Shown here: piece after piece, positions 34,130-47,532 of the stretch | Layout of the letters: each line of letters starts with the position of its first letter | How positions within the stretch are numbered: position 1 is the first letter of the stretch | NCBI GenBank assembly: GCA_026545765.1 | Contig: CM048840.1 | Coordinates: 10,293,265 to 10,357,264, forward strand | Origin: Plantago major | Taxonomy: Eukaryota; Streptophyta; Magnoliopsida; Lamiales; Plantaginaceae | Length of the DNA stretch: 64,000 nt | Direction: 5' to 3' | Notes under the pieces: model-generated | The model's input: only the letters and a program-made list of their open reading frames with translations | Told to the model about the DNA's origin: nothing | Databases searched by the model: none | Translations under genes and position numbers: made by a program

Positions 34130-35474
34130 AGTGGAGAAAAAGAAATTAAAAGAAATGTCACTAATGGCACCTTTAAGATAGTGCTACAAAAAGTAAATGG
34201 CACTACCTCCCTTTTTTTTTTATTTTGTGAATAGTGAACAGTACCCACCAGATCACTATTCACTGTTGGGCCAGATCACTATTCACTGTTGGGCCGTTGG
34301 ACTTTAATTTCAAATCCGTCCAAGTACACTATCTCATAAATTATTCAATTAAGCCCAATAAATCCAATTTAACTTAATTAAACATTTTCTATCAAATAGA
34401 AAACTCATTCATAGTATAAATTAAATATCCTTAATCCAATTAGATATTTAATTAAATTAAATATTCAATCTAATTATTATTTAATTAATTCCAACATACG
34501 ATTGGTGCTACAATTACTTATTGTGTGACCCTTAGGGCCTTATGTATAGCAAGCACTAATCCAATTAAGGTCTGGACGAACTCCTAGATGATTCATCAGG
34601 CATTCTTGATACATAAGGACGTTTGTGAGGACTCTTACAAACTCCCTGTGATATAGGGCTTATGATGATACGGTCCCTTCATTCACGAATACTCAAATAA
34701 GTCTGGAACTTGATTGTGTGTCTATTCCAATAACTTAATTATTATCTCTCAATCTTATTAATTGATCCATGATAATTATTTGAACACTATTTCAAATATT
34801 TATCTCTTTGCACCGGCCGATGACTTTGATCAATTAAATATGAGAAGTAAAGTATTCTCTCGTAACTCTATTATGAGGAATGAATTCTTCGCTCTTAACC
34901 ATTCGACTCCCATGTGCTTCATAATGTACCCAGCGCATGCCGTATCTACCCCCTCAAGAGTGCAAGCGTTGGTCATGACCAAAGTACATTATTCCACATA
35001 TGAAGTCGTATTGACCTCAAGTCGAAGGACTACTTCATCACCCTATAAACCGATACTCCCATAGACACATAAATAGAGTATATCAAATAGTTTCTCGGTA
35101 GGGTATGCCAGCACTATCTAAAGTGTCTATGTGCCCATCATGAATAACCGAGTGAATCGTAGTTGTGAGAACCACTACATCCTCTAAGGATATGATGCAG
35201 ACCACATACCAATCTCAATTGCATCACCGATATCCCAATCTCGATGATCATTGATTGGGGCCATTTTAGAACTTATGTTATATCATTAAGATCTCACTAT
35301 CTTAGTGACAACATTAAACTCATGGGAACACATACATAGATTAATTCAAACAATCAAATAATTAAACAAGTAGTGCAGTGCCAATGAATGGACAATCAAT
35401 CATATATTAAACTAATTGTGATCAACTATATGTTATCCTTAATAAAGATTGTCTCTAGGACACATATACTATCA
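34130..35474 (-). repeat. Element B 5' LTR, outer piece
   Basis: Continues the B LTR after C and matches 9848-10948. It differs by a 24-bp tandem duplication near 34248-34295 (CAGATCACTATTCACTGTTG unit) and by 34930-35148, which is absent from the 3' LTR. It ends TACTATCA before the duplication GAAAG. Confidence 0.92.
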
Positions 35475-35479
35475 GAAAG

Positions 35480-37190
35480 TTGCCTTGCAATTGATTGAAG
35501 AAATCTGTGCCGGAACTGAGAAAACTAAGGAAAACAAGTTCGAAGTTCTTAAATTGAAATTCCAAAATTTCAAACAAGGTCCCACTGAAACTCTGGAAGA
35601 ACTTGATTTCAGGTTTACCACTCTTATGAGTGATATGGATGCACTTGGTGAAAGCAATAGATACTCTCAGTCAGAAAAGATTAAGACCATTGTCAGAAGT
35701 CTTAATCACAACTGGGAACACACGAAGTTCTTTTATTTCAATCAAGGAATGTCAAATATTACTCCAGTAGAGCTCTTCTCTCATCTTGCTACTGTAGATT
35801 ATGAGACAACTCAGAGAGAAAAAACAGCTGAAAAGTTGCAAAGTGTTGCTCTAGTTCTCAAGGTGTTTCTGAAAAGAAGGATACTAAAGATGCATCTGAA
35901 GAAAATGCTCTTGCAGTAAGACACATGAAGAAATTTGTGAGTCAAGAGATTGAGAGAAGAAAAGCTAAAGAAAAGCTAAAGAAAAGCTGAAAAAGCATCT
36001 TGGCCCAAACTATCATCAGTACAAGAACATACAAATGAACAACTCTCTGAACACCCCCATTCAGAAAGGTGTTAGTACTGAAACTGCAGAGATAGGAAAT
36101 GATATCTGCTTCTATTGTCAAAAGCTTGGTCACTTCAAGAGAGATTGTCCAGCTTTAAACAAAAAGGACAGAAGAAATTTCAAAAGAAATCAAAGGGCCT
36201 TACTGACTGAAAAAAGGAAAAAGATTCAAATTCAACTTGATGCTCTAGACATTGAGACAGATTCTGAAGATGGAGATTCAGATGACTCAAACCTACCATC
36301 ACCAGAATTGTGTGGAATCACCCACGATGTAATCGATTTCGGCCTTAAGAAGAATGAAATGTGTGGAGTTGCTGAGATCGCTGGTCCAGACATCTCCAAC
36401 ATTGAAATGTGTCTTATGGCTGATGAGGTAACTAATAATTCACAATTTATGTACTATGAAAGTGATGATGGAATTGAGGATCTGGAATTAGTCAAAAGTG
36501 AATTGGATCGTTATGAGAAAGAATTTCTGGAAGCACAATCCAAAACCAGAATTCTAGAGGAAAGCAAAGAAACTCATGAAAAAGAGGTTTCTGAGCTAAC
36601 CAAAGTATCTGAGAACAAGAATGCTGAAATAGCCTTTCTGAAAGCTCAGATATCTGAGAATGAAAATTCTCACAAACTAGCCTTGGATAAAATCAATGAA
36701 AAAATGATGAAGCTACTTTCTGAGAATGAAGAACTTAGAAAGAAAGAGCTATCTTTCCAATCTTATGCAAAGGCTAGTGACACTCTCAGAGGTTCAATCC
36801 TATCTGAGAGACCCCTCTGAGAAAGGTGGACTTGGACTTGATGAACAATCAAGTAATTCATCTCCTCTGAAGAAGAGTGATGAAAGGTTGACCTTTGTAA
36901 AAAGTCAACAGAATGGTTCTTCAACCACCTACAACATTGGTCAGAAAGCTAAGTTAGTTGACAAAGGAAAAGGAGTAGCAACCCAGCCTTTGAAAGAACA
37001 ACAAGTTCACAAGAAACATGTTGATAAGGTTTCTGAAAAGAAACGCAACTCTGAGACATGCAACCATCCACATTGCTACATTACTAGGAAGGGAAGAATT
37101 GCCGGAATAGGAAAATTCTCTACCATACCATTTTATGAAAATAAAGATGGTGCAGAAACTAGTAAGGCTTCTGAAGAACGCATTTAGAAA
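35480..37190 (+). pseudogene. Element A gag, continued after B
   Basis: It resumes the gag frame (LQLIEEICAG, IKTIVRSLNHNWEHTKFFYF), shifts near 35860, then carries CCHC knuckle CFYCQKLGHFKRDC (36100-36141), an acidic linker, a coiled coil to about 36780 and, after another shift, CNHPHCYITRKGRI. A short AAAGCTAAAG duplication at 35966-35990 adds a frame change. Homologous along its length to C gag at 30447-31724 and to the start of the C linker. Confidence 0.87.
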
Positions 37191-39460
37191 GCCAAAGGTG
37201 TTCGAAATGGCATTGGCTATCGTGCTATTGGAAAGATCCTTCTGCAACAATATAAGGAAGGACAAGAACAATGGCGCAAGGCTGATATTGCTCGCAGCAA
37301 TAGACAGAAGTGGAAAAATTCTCAAGCCACTGAAAAACTGAATGCCAGAGCTAGAAGGAACCTGGCCAGAAAGGCTAAGTTTGCTGAAAAGCAATCCCAG
37401 AAACCCAGGATCTAGAAAGCACCAAAGGGAACACCTAGAAACACCCCAAGAAGAAAGATTGAGATCAAAATAATTGATTCTATTGTATCTCCTTCTGATC
37501 AAGATAGACAGGAACAAACTCCCAAGAAATTCACTAAAATGTGGATTCCTACTGGAAGAATGTTTAGTCTAAGTGGTTCTATCTCTGACGCAAGAATCTA
37601 ACTCCCGTTTCCTGTTTTACGCAGAACGCCTCTTGGACTAAGGCTCAATGGCTATTTGATAGTGGATGCGGAAAGCACATGACAGGAGACAAAGCAAATC
37701 TGGTTAACTACAAAGCTTGCAACAATGGACCAAACATTAGATTTGCTGGAGGAGAATTAAATCTCTCTCTGGGATATGGCAACGTCAAATTGGGATCACT
37801 AACAATCACTGACGTATTACATGTTAAGGGTTTGAAGTACAATCTATTTAGCATGAGCCAGTTTGCAGACAAAGGCTTCACGGTTTAATTCAAAGCAAAG
37901 TACTGTAAACTTATTGACAATGAGTCAAAGCAGACAGTCTTGGTTGCTCGGCGTAAAGGTAGTCTTTATGTTGCCGATTGGGCATCTGCCACAACTGAAG
38001 AATGTCTCATGGTGAGTCAATCAGGTCACACAGAAGAGCACTAGTTATGGCACAAAAGAATGAGTCACTTGAATTTCAAAACTCTGAACAAACTTGCCAA
38101 GAAAGAGTTAGTGGTTGGCCTTCCCAAAACATCTTTTTGAAAGGATGGTATCTGTTCTGCCTATCAGATGGGGAAACAATCCAAGATCTCTTTTAAGTCC
38201 AAAACCAGACACTCTAGTGTTAGACCACTGCAACTATTACACATGGATCTTTTTGAATCATTGTAACTAGTTATGCAGGAAAGAAGTATGGTCTGGTTGT
38301 TGTAGATGACTTCTCAAGATTCACTTGGGTTGTCTTTCTGAAGCACAAATCTGATGCTAGGGTGGAGGTACCAAACTTGCTGAATAGGCTTGAAGTCATG
38401 AAAAATGATAAAGTATCTGCAATTAGAACAGACCATGGTACTGAGTTTGTCAACCAGTACATAAAGGAGTTTTGTAACTGCAAAGGTATACAACACCAAC
38501 TTTCCTCTGAAGAACACCTCAACAAAATGGTGTTGCAGAAAGGAAAAATAGAACCCTTAAAGAAGCAGCAAGGACAATGCTAGCTGACACTGAAATAAGT
38601 GAAGTTTATTGGGTTGAAGCTGTAAACACAGCATGCTATACTCAGAACAGATGTTTGATAAACAAACACCATGACAAGACTCCTTACGAACTCTTGGTTG
38701 GTAGACCCCCTAATATCAAACATCTGAAAGTATTTGGTTGTAGATGTTTTGTTCTTAACAATGCAAAAGATTATCTAAGGACATTTCAACCAAAGGCAGA
38801 TGAAGGTGTATTTCTTGGTTATTCAATGAATAGCAAAGCATACAGAGTTTATAACAAAAGAACAAAGAAGATTGAAGAATCAGTTCATGTTGTATTCTAT
38901 GAAGGAAGCAAGAAAACGCCTCTTGCTGATGAACTCTCAGAAAGGTTCAAGGAACTAATGCTGAGGGAATCTGAAGAAGAACCCTCAGAAAGGAAAAACA
39001 TCATTATAGAAAAAGAAGATGATTCTGACGAAGAAAATCATGAAATGCCTAGTAACAACCAGATGATTCTCAGACATGATGAAGAATTTCCTATGAGAAT
39101 TCCAGAAATGGAAACTGAAGATGTTCATCAGAAAGCTAACTCTGGAAATGACCTCTCTAACAGGCATGTCCCAGAAAGCTCTCACACTGAGCAAGTGTTA
39201 GACATTCACCGCCCTTCTGAGGTGCAAAATGTCTCAGATACTGAAGAAGTATCAAGTCATAATCATAGTAATTCACATTCAGATCACATAGATGCTGACC
39301 CTAAACCCATGATGAGATGGATCAAGGATCATCTCACAAGAAATGTGATTGGACCAATTAATCAAGGTGTTAGGACTAGGAGAGCAATAGCTGAAAATGC
39401 TAATTCTCTCTTTGGATGTTTCATCTCAAACATTGAACCTAAAACTATAGAAGAAGCATT
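37191..39460 (+). pseudogene. Element A protease and integrase
   Basis: Protease: WLFDSGCGKHMTGD near 37650-37690, with catalytic DSG, then LTITDVLHVKGLKYNLFSMS to 37888. Integrase: zinc part near 38040-38170 with stops (a TAG for Trp at 38042), core with DDFSRFTWVVFL, IRTDHGTEF and a shifted [13 protein letters not shown] region near 38520. The C-terminal part is open from 38577 ([34 protein letters not shown]). It ends in an acidic linker before RT. Confidence 0.87.
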
Positions 39461-40463
39461 AGGAGACCAAGACTGGATCTCTGCAATGCAAGAAGAGTTG
39501 GATCAATTTGAGAGAAACAAAGTCTGGAAACTAGTTCCATTTGTAGATGGAATATCTGTGATTGGAACTAAGTCGGTTTTCAGAAATAAGATGAATGAAT
39601 CTGGTGAAATAACCAGAAACAAGGCAAGGTTGGTTGCCAAGGGATTCACCCAGACTGAAGGTTTAGATTTTGATGAGTCATATGCACCAGTTGCTAGATT
39701 GGATGCAATAAGACTTTTTCTGGCCTTTGCAGCTCATAAAGACTTTAAAGTTTATCAGATGGATGTCAAAAGTGCATTCTTGAATGGTGAACTTGTTGAG
39801 GAAGTTTATGTTGAGCAACCACCTGGCTTTGAAGTTTCCTCAGAAAGTAAAATGGTCTATAAACTACAGAAAGCTCTATATGGACTGAAACAGGCTCCAA
39901 GAGCATGGTATGACACTTTGGCCAAATACCTTCTGGAAAGTGGTTTCAAGAAGGTGAAGTTGATAAAACTTTATTTACTCTAAATCATGATGGGAAACTA
40001 CTCTTAGTTCAAGTATATGTTGATGACATTATATTTGGATCTAAGGACAAGCAACTTTGTGATGACTTTGCAAATCTCATGAAAAGTAAGTTTGAGATGA
40101 GCATGATGGGAGAATTGAACTATTTCCTAGGATTGCAAGTCAAGCAACTCAATAATGGAATATTCATTAGTCAGACAAAGTATGCAAACGAAATGCTCAC
40201 AAAATTCAATCTGAAGCTTTCTGAAAAGAATGCTAAGATACCTATGAGCATAGGAACCAAGATGACCTATACTGAATCAGATAAGAGTGTTGATGAGCAC
40301 AAATATAGGAAGTTGATAGGTTCACTACTTTACCTTACTGCAAGCAGACCTGACATTCAATATGCAGTTGGAGTGTGTGCTAGGTTTCAAACAAATCCAA
40401 TGCAATCACACTACAACATTGCTATGAAAATTTTAAGGTATGTAAAAGGTACTGTAAATGTAG
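39461..40463 (+). pseudogene. Element A RT
   Basis: RT N-terminus [20 protein letters not shown], then [40 protein letters not shown] and [13 protein letters not shown] frameshift near 39955 precedes VDDIIFGS (about 40019). It continues 40079-40463 with [11 protein letters not shown] and [18 protein letters not shown] interrupts just after YVKGTVNV; the RNase H resumes at 54999. Confidence 0.88.
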
Positions 40464-41402
40464 TGTTGATACGGAAATATGTCCAATCCGTCATAAAGGA
40501 CCTAGGAACGAATCCTAAGGCATCCTAAGTCATCCAATGGATCCGAGACACTTTGGTACGAGCCAACGGTCCGATCCGGGCAGACCATTCATGGTCCGAC
40601 CCACATTGAAAGAAAGGAACGAAGGATTTGGGACCTACTAGACCCGACCCGGAACCATGGGTCCGACCCACCTTGGTCCGAGCCTCTCTGGGAAAGGAGC
40701 ATAGTGCTAAGTCAGTACCCTCTCCGACCCAAGGCCTCCGGTCCGGATGACAACTCGGATCCAGCATGACAATCTCACAAGTAACCAAGCAGATAGGCAC
40801 CAAAGAGTAGGGTGTCCGAACCTAGAGTTCCGAATCGGAAGAGATGGGCAGACTTAGGAGAACTTCCTTATCTAACGACCCAGTACGGTCCGGACCACAC
40901 ATCCGGACCAACCTCTCCGAACCAGGGACCTCGGCAGATCAGGTCACATCCCATAAAACTCTTCCAATAATGACTAAACTACCCCTAAAGCCCAAAGTGG
41001 CATGGGCTAAACATCATTATTGGACTATGGGCCTATTACATGCATTGGTGGCTCAATCCTAGCCTTACACTTGGCACAATCCTAGCATGGCCTCCCATGT
41101 TGAAGAAAGTCTATAAATAAGGCACACTTCCCCATACAAACGGTAAGTCACATCACGACCCCAATCCCGAGCATTATACAGAGTTGATCTTCAGTCACTC
41201 TTGAGTAAAGTCTCATCCCGGTTTGACACTTAGCAAACCGGGCACTAACCCCCCCCCCCCACTCAAGTGTGCAGGTCCTTACCGAAGTAGTTGGTCGCTG
41301 GTTCTTACGCATTGGTCCTTACCTAGCAAGGAGCTTCTTACCTTGGCACCCATTAGTGGAGTTGAACAAAATCTAAGTAGTTGGGGAGTTACACACTCAA
41401 CA
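40464..41402 (+). repeat. Element D 5' LTR
   Basis: 939 bp, TGTTGATACGG to CACTCAACA. TATAAATAA lies at 41112-41120; a C12 run lies near 41249-41260. The frames at 40525-41062 occur identically in both LTRs and are not genes. Confidence 0.93.
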
Positions 41403-41424
41403 TTTTGGCGCCGTCTGTGGGAAC
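41403..41424 (+). other. Element D primer binding site
   Basis: TTTTGGCGCCGTCTGTGGGA adjoins the LTR. TGGCGCC-type sites are usual in plant Ty3/Gypsy elements; the exact primer tRNA is not decided here. Confidence 0.75.
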
Positions 41425-41454
41425 CTTTACAAAAAGTCCCGTTCTCTTCAGTAA

Positions 41455-43357
41455 TGGCAAGAACAAGAAGGTCCACAAGAACCAACGCCACTGCCATTGG
41501 TACGCCTGCTCCAAGACAAAGGGGAAGACCTCTCACTAGAAGAGGTGGGGTAGCAAGAGTTTCAACAAGAGAAGTAATAGATGATCCAAGTGATGGCCAT
41601 ACCGCTAGTCTTTCTTCTGGCGAGGAAAGAGCCACTAATCCACCAGTAAGGATCCAGACACTTGGGGACGAAGGACAGGTTCCTTCGTCAGGAACACATG
41701 GTCCTCCTCCAGGAAGAAACTTTACCCTCCTGAATGGGCAGATCATTCGTCCTAGTGAGTTCGGGATGAATGAGAATCAGTTTGGCCTCTTACTCACCAC
41801 TATTCAAGGATGCTTTGGATCGAAAACCTCCAGCCTCCTCAGCCCACCCCGCCTACACCGATCCCAAGGCAAGCTGAACCCGCACAGTCAAGGAATGAGC
41901 ACCGTCCTATCCAACAAAGGCTAGGGGAACAAGCTCAACCAGAAGACCTGAGACATCTTCTCAATAGAAAAGCCGCTGCTTCTCATGAACAACGAGGGAG
42001 AAGTCCAGAAGCACCACGAAGAGATGAAGTAGGAACTAGTCGGGAAGGAGCTCCACAATGAGCACCAAGAGACCATATGGCGGAAAGCATCCCATTAGTT
42101 CCAATTGTTGATCTTCCTCCAGATGTAGCCATCAACCCCAGGACTGGTGAGAAGTTAACAGCCGAGCAGATATACCTTTAGCAAAAGGCTCTGGAAACAC
42201 AAATCGCCACCCTAAGCAAGATGGTCAAAGCACATGAGAAGGTGTTAGTTAAAACTCCCAACCCTCTGTGCGATGAGATCAGAAGAGAAAGGAAGTGCCC
42301 CGACTGCGTTATCCCAAACCTGGAGCACTACTATGGAGATACTTGTCTTGTGGGGCACCTTACTAGGTATGAAAGTAAGATGGAAAGCAATGGGCTTAAT
42401 GACAACATGAAAGCTCTCAACTTCTCCACAACACTCTTTGGGGAAGCTATGGATTGGTGGACCTCATTGCCCAATGGCTCCATCAAGTCTTACGCAGATG
42501 TTGCTTCCCTTTTCTTAAAGAGGTTTGAGAAAGCAAAGAGAAGAAAGAGGTCAGTTGAGCACCTGGCAGGCATAATCCAGAAGGAGCATGAGGACCTTAG
42601 GACCTTTCTCGACCGCTTCAACGCTGAAGTACGACAGGTAGAACCTCATAGCATCAAAGAACGGGTCTGACACCTGTACGCGAACACCTATAACGATGAG
42701 CTGAGAAGGAAGCTTTCCAACGAAGAAATCACCACTGAAAAGTACTTGGAGGATATCTGCGAAGGAGTCTTGTATGGAGAAGAGTACCGACGAAATGTCC
42801 CGATCAGAGCAAGGATAGGAAAGGGGAAAGAGCAAGTACGACAAGAACCCCCTCCTCATCAAGGAAAGTTTGAACAGAAAAGGGAGCTTAGGGACAAGAG
42901 AGAGTTCCGAAGGGAAAGGACTCCGCCAAGGAGGTATGCCGAGTACACTTGCCTCAACAGACCGAGATCCGACATCTTGGCCTCTATCGTTGAGAAGGAC
43001 TTGGACATACAATGGCCAAAACCTGCAAGGGATAACAAGAAGTGCAAAACTTCCAAGGACTACTGTAGGTTTCATAAGCAGAAAGGTCACCCAACTGAGG
43101 ATTGTATTCAGTTAAAGACGGAAATCGAAAGACTAGTAAGAAGTGGGAAGTTGAAAGAACCCATGAGTGAGGAAGAACCCTCCAGACATAGAAAGAATGA
43201 GAAAAGAGGAAGGGAGTGTGGTTCAGAACCTCCGAAGGATCTTTACCACCACCTCCGGCAGAAATCCCACCTCGGCATGCCCGAAAGTACCAAGAGTATC
43301 GCGATGATACAGAAATGGAGAACCTCCCTTATAGTGGAGTTATCAACGCTATTGTAG
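41455..43357 (+). pseudogene. Element D gag
   Basis: Start 41455 (MARTRRSTRTNATAIG), basic N-terminus. After a frame change near 41820 come stops near 42061 and 42180, then the gag body (FSTTLFGEAMDWWTSLPNGS, LRTFLDRFNAEVRQ). A stop near 42670 is followed by a continued frame with the Tat-type zinc motif YCRFHKQKGHPTEDC (about 43066-43110) and IERLVRSGKL. Another shift lies near 43220. Gag would form the particle; this copy cannot make it whole. Confidence 0.88.
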
Positions 43358-43561
43358 GAGGACCAACTGGGGGAGACAGCCGAAATGCAAGGGAAAGAAC
43401 CGCGCAACACTTGAGAAACAACGACAGAGCTTATGCTCCTTTAGCCCTGAAGGGCACGAACGCCATCACCTTTGATGATAGCGAAATCCCTCCACCAACG
43501 TCTGGCGGAGGAGATCTCAAGGACCCCGACGTTCCTTTGGTTGTCTCTCTGGTGATTGCCA

Positions 43562-43868
43562 TTACAAGTTCAATAAAGTACTAGTCGACACAGGAAGTTC
43601 TTCCAATGTCATATCCAAAAGGACCGTGGAGCAAATGCATTTGGGACCAATACAATTTGGACGAGTGTATACTTCATTGGTGGGTTTTGGAGGATCCATA
43701 GTACAACCAATTGGAAGTATACCACTACAAGTCTCTATGGGCACCTTTCCGACAAGGGTGACTAAGACAATTCACTTTGTGGTAGTCGACAACACATTTG
43801 ATTATAACGTGATCCTAGGCCGCCCGGGACTTAACCAATTTAGGGCAATTGCTTCTCCCACACTGTGA
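43562..43868 (+). pseudogene. Element D protease
   Basis: Aspartic protease with LVDTGSSSNVI (catalytic DTG) near 43585 and the partner motif DYNVILGRPGLNQF near 43800-43840. It is separated from gag by frame changes and from RT by a stop at about 43866. It would cut the polyprotein. Confidence 0.87.
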
Positions 43869-43937
43869 GGTAAAATTCCGACCGAGCAGCGTGGCGAGGA
43901 AGTAGGCAACGTTAGAGAGGCCTGGGAGTGTTACATC

Positions 43938-45492
43938 ATGTCAACCAGAGGGGCCACAACACCCGTTCTTTCGATCACCAAGATCCCCAGAAGCCACTCT
44001 TCCGTACCTCCAACGCCCCCGGAGGAGGAAATCGGTATTGGGTCGCTCAAAGAGAAGTTCCCCAAAACGGCTAGGATAGAACCTCACGAAGCCCTGAAAG
44101 AAGTACAATTAATTGAAGGAAACGTGGAAAAGACAACGTGCATTGGAACAGAGATGAGCATAGAAGTAGAGTTGAAGCTCATCACTTGCCTTCGCGACAA
44201 TCGCGATATCTTTGCTTGGAGCACAGATGATCTCAAAGGGATAGACCCAAGGATTGCAGTTCACCATCTGAACATGGATCCAACGGTAAAACACATCCGG
44301 CAGAAGAGGAAGGACTTTGGACCAGTTGAAGATGCTATCATAGCGGGAGAAGTAGACAAGCTGATGAAAGCAGGACATATCGAAGAAGTTAGATATTCTG
44401 ACTGGGTTTGCAACGTGGTCCTTGTAGAAAAAGCTCCGGGAAAGTGGAGAATGTGCAACGACTTCACTAGACTCAACAAGTTTTGTCCAAAGGATCCTTA
44501 CCCGTTACCACGAATAGACCAACTAGTTGATTCCACTGCAGGATGTGCGCTCCTAAGCTTCATGGACGCATATCAAGGCTTCTACCAAATCAGGATGGCT
44601 CAAGAAGACATAAAAAAGACGGCCTTTTTTTGCGGCAGGAGGAGTCTACTGCTTCAAGGTCATGCCTTTCGGCCTCAAGAACGCAGGAGCTACCTACCAA
44701 CGATTGGTAAACAAGATGTTCAAAGAAGAGTTGGGCAAAACCATGGAAGTCTACGTGGATGATATGCTTGTAAAAAGCAAAACGGAAGAAGAGCACATTG
44801 AACATCTCAATAATTGTTTCTCCATCCTTCAAAAATATGGAATGAAGCTGAACCCTGAGAAATGTACGTTTGGAGTAAAAGGAGGCAAGTTCCTTGGCTA
44901 CATGGTCACGGAAAGAGGCATCAGTGCTAACCCAAAGAAAATAAAGGCGATCCTAGATCTACCACAGCTAAAAACCATCAATGAAGTTCAAAAAATTCTG
45001 GTCAAGGTGATGGCATTGAGCCGTTTCATCTCGAAATCCGCCGAGAAGAACTTACCTTTCTTCAAGATTCTAAGGAAAGGAAACAAGCTTGAGTGGACAA
45101 AGGAATGCGAAGAGGCCCTGGAAAACTTGAAAAAGTACCTCCTCTCACCACCCCTCTTTTCTAAACCACTAGAGGCTGAACCCCTCTACCTTTATCTGGC
45201 CACTATTGATGAGGCAATGAGCGCAGTACTGGTGCGGATACTAGGCAACAATCATTTACCGATCTATTACCTGAGTAAAGCCCTCGCGGGCTCCGAAGCC
45301 AGATATGTTAAGATTGAGAAGCTCGCCTTCGCACTGGTATACACCGCACGACGACTGAAGCCATACTTCAAGTCTCACCGAATTGTGGTCCTCACAAATG
45401 AGCCACTCAAACACGTTCTAGGCAAGCTAGACCAGTCGGGACGCCTGTCCAAGTGGGCTATCGAGTTAAGTGAATTTGACATTGGGTATTAG
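43938..45492 (+). pseudogene. Element D RT and first RNase H
   Basis: RT: IFAWSTDDLKGIDP, WRMCNDFTRLNKFCPKDPYP, LSFMDAYQGFYQI, then a one-base gain in a T run near 44627 shifts frame. From 44662: MPFGLKNAGATYQRLVNKMF and the catalytic YVDDMLVKS (about 44752). RNase H follows (LYLYLATIDEAMSAVLVR, PIYYLSKAL, ALVYTARRLKPYF) to a TAG at 45490. Confidence 0.9.
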
Positions 45493-46230
45493 GCTCCATC
45501 TGCCAAAAAAGCGCAAGTTTTGGCCGACTTCCTAGTGGATTATCCGGAGAAAGCGGAAGAAGAGATCAACACTTCCCAAGAGAAGGCCAATCATGTCATG
45601 ATTGTCCAGATCAAAGATTCAAAGGGGAAAGAAGAAGCGGAAGAAATACAAAAACATGATTTCCAGCTTTTGACTAAGTATCAGCAACCTGAGGATGATT
45701 CACTGAGAGTAAGGTACATGTTTCTCTTAGAAGAAGAACCCAATACTTCAACGCCTGCATCTTCCGACAAGAAGCAGGAAAACGAGGAGACGCCTACTGC
45801 TAAGGCGGAAGGCAATGTAAGAGACAAAGATTGTTGGACGTTACAAGTGGATGGATCCTCCACTGGGTGATTGGGAGGAATAGGAATTCTTCTTGAAAGT
45901 CCCGAAGGATCCAAGCTAGAGTACGCCGTCACCCTTAATTTCAAAGTAACAAACAATGAGGCCGAGTATGAGGCGCTCATCACCGGCTTGAGAATGGCAA
46001 GAGCTCTTCAAGTGAAAAGAATCAAAGCCTACACAGATTCACAACTTGTGCAATCCCAATTCTCCGGGTCCTTTGCCACCAAGGGACCTAACATGATCAA
46101 ATACTTGGAGCTTCTCAAGGAAGAGGTTAAGCACTTGGAAGAATTTACCCTTGAACAGTTCCACAGAGAATGGAATGAGAAAGCCGATGCCCTCTCAAAG
46201 TACGCCTCAGCCTTAGGAGCTCTGGACACG
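45493..46230 (+). pseudogene. Element D linker and second (archaeal-type) RNase H
   Basis: After a Glu-rich linker comes LQVDGSSTG, a TGA stop at 45868, GGIGILLESPEG, then NNEAEYEALITGLRMA, YTDSQLV and ADALSKYAS. This is an extra RNase H1 fold with its own D-E-D set, a signature of Tat-lineage Gypsy elements. The nonsense codon is its only clear lesion. Confidence 0.88.
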
Positions 46231-47532
46231 AGAAGAGTCATCCTAATGACCCGTGCAGAATCCTCCTTGGCAAACTCCAATGGACAAGTATTCCTCTTGA
46301 GCACAGAAAGAAACTGGATGACTGATATATTCCGTTACCTCAAGGATGGTACTCTGCCTGTGGATCCTAGAGAAGCAAGAAGGATCCTTTGCCGAGCCAA
46401 CAGATACTTCATCCTGGAAGAAGATCTCTACAAGAAATCCTTCACTGGCACCCATATGAGATGCTTGGATCCCCAAGAAGCGAGAACTGTGATGGAAGAG
46501 ATCCATGCTGGCAGTTGTGGAAGTCATTCTGGAGGAAGAACCTTGGCGCAAAAGATTATAAGACAAGGATACTATTGGCCAACTATCGACGCTGATGCCG
46601 CCAACTTCGCCCGCGCCTGCCAATACTATGCCAACATACCTCACCGCCCGTCCAACCCTATGATTTCGTCAATCATAGCATGCCCATTTGACCAATGGGG
46701 CATCGACATAGTTGGTCCTTTTCCACGCGGAACTCATCAGAAGAAGTTTTTGATCGTAGCAGTGGAATATTTCACTAAGTGGGTCGAGGCGGAGGCGGTA
46801 TCAACCATCACAGAAAGCAGGGTAAGGACGTTCATCTGGAAGAACATCATCTGCCGTTTCGGACTCCCACGAGTTCTAGTGTCAGATAATGGAGCACATT
46901 TTTCTGGGACGAGACTGAAGGAGTGGCTTCAATCCTTCAAAATAGAACAGCGCTTCACTTCTGTTGGCCACCCCCAAGCCAATGGTCAAGTGGAAGCCAC
47001 CAACAAGACCATCGTCAAGATTTTGGAGAAAAGATTGAGAACCTCCCAAGACAGCTGGGTAGATGATCTCGATGCGGCTCTTTGGGCACATAGAACGACA
47101 GCTCGGACTGCTACACAGGAAACCCCCTTTTCCCTTGTCTATGGATCTGAGGCGGTCATTCCTTCGGAAATAGTGGTGGCCACCCAGAGAGTCCAGCAGT
47201 ACAACCCAGCTGACAATGAGATAGCAAGGATCTATGACCTCGAACTCCTCGAAGACAAGCGAGATAAGGCGCTGGCCAACGTCCTTCGATACCAAGCTAT
47301 GACTACTCGAGCCTACAACAAGTGTGTCTTTCCCAAAGATATACAAGTTGGAGACTTGGTTCTCAGAAGGGCCGATATACTGAGTCATGTGGGAAAACTC
47401 AAGCCCAAGTGGGAAGGTCCATACAAAGTTACTGGAGCAAGACTAAATGGAAGCTTTGAACTAGAAGATGATCAAGGGCGAGCCTTGAAGAGAACTTGGA
47501 ATGCCAAGAATCTCCAAAAGTTCTACACTTAG
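46231..47532 (+). pseudogene. Element D integrase
   Basis: Zinc part: HAGSCGSHSGGRTLAQKIIR and GYYWPTI, then ARACQYYANIPHRPS, where the second Cys of the usual C..C pair reads Tyr. Core: WGIDIVGPFPRG (Asp), LVSDNGAHFSG (Asp), PQANGQVEATNKTIVK (Glu). Then LWAHRTTARTATQETPFSLVYGSEAVIP and a C-terminal GPYKV-type domain ending at 47532. There is no chromodomain. The frame is open from 45871 to 47532, the least damaged part of D. Confidence 0.9.

Larger units (their letters stand above)
9393..35474 (-). mobile_element. Element B: Ty1/Copia inserted in A gag, itself split by C
   Basis: B reads on the minus strand: 5' LTR at high coordinates, PBS 16667-16683, gag, protease, integrase, RT, RNase H, PPT and 3' LTR 9393-10948. 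The duplication GAAAG flanks it at 9388-9392 and 35475-35479. C interrupts the 5' LTR at 17144-34124. Without C it is about 9.1 kb. Long LTRs (about 1.55 kb) and a long leader set it apart from A and C. The pol has two in-frame stops and frameshifts. Confidence 0.92.

Noticed and set aside
40525..41062. Small open frames in the D LTR
   Set aside because: They recur at 54131-54668 in the other LTR and lie over the promoter region; shadows of a repeat.
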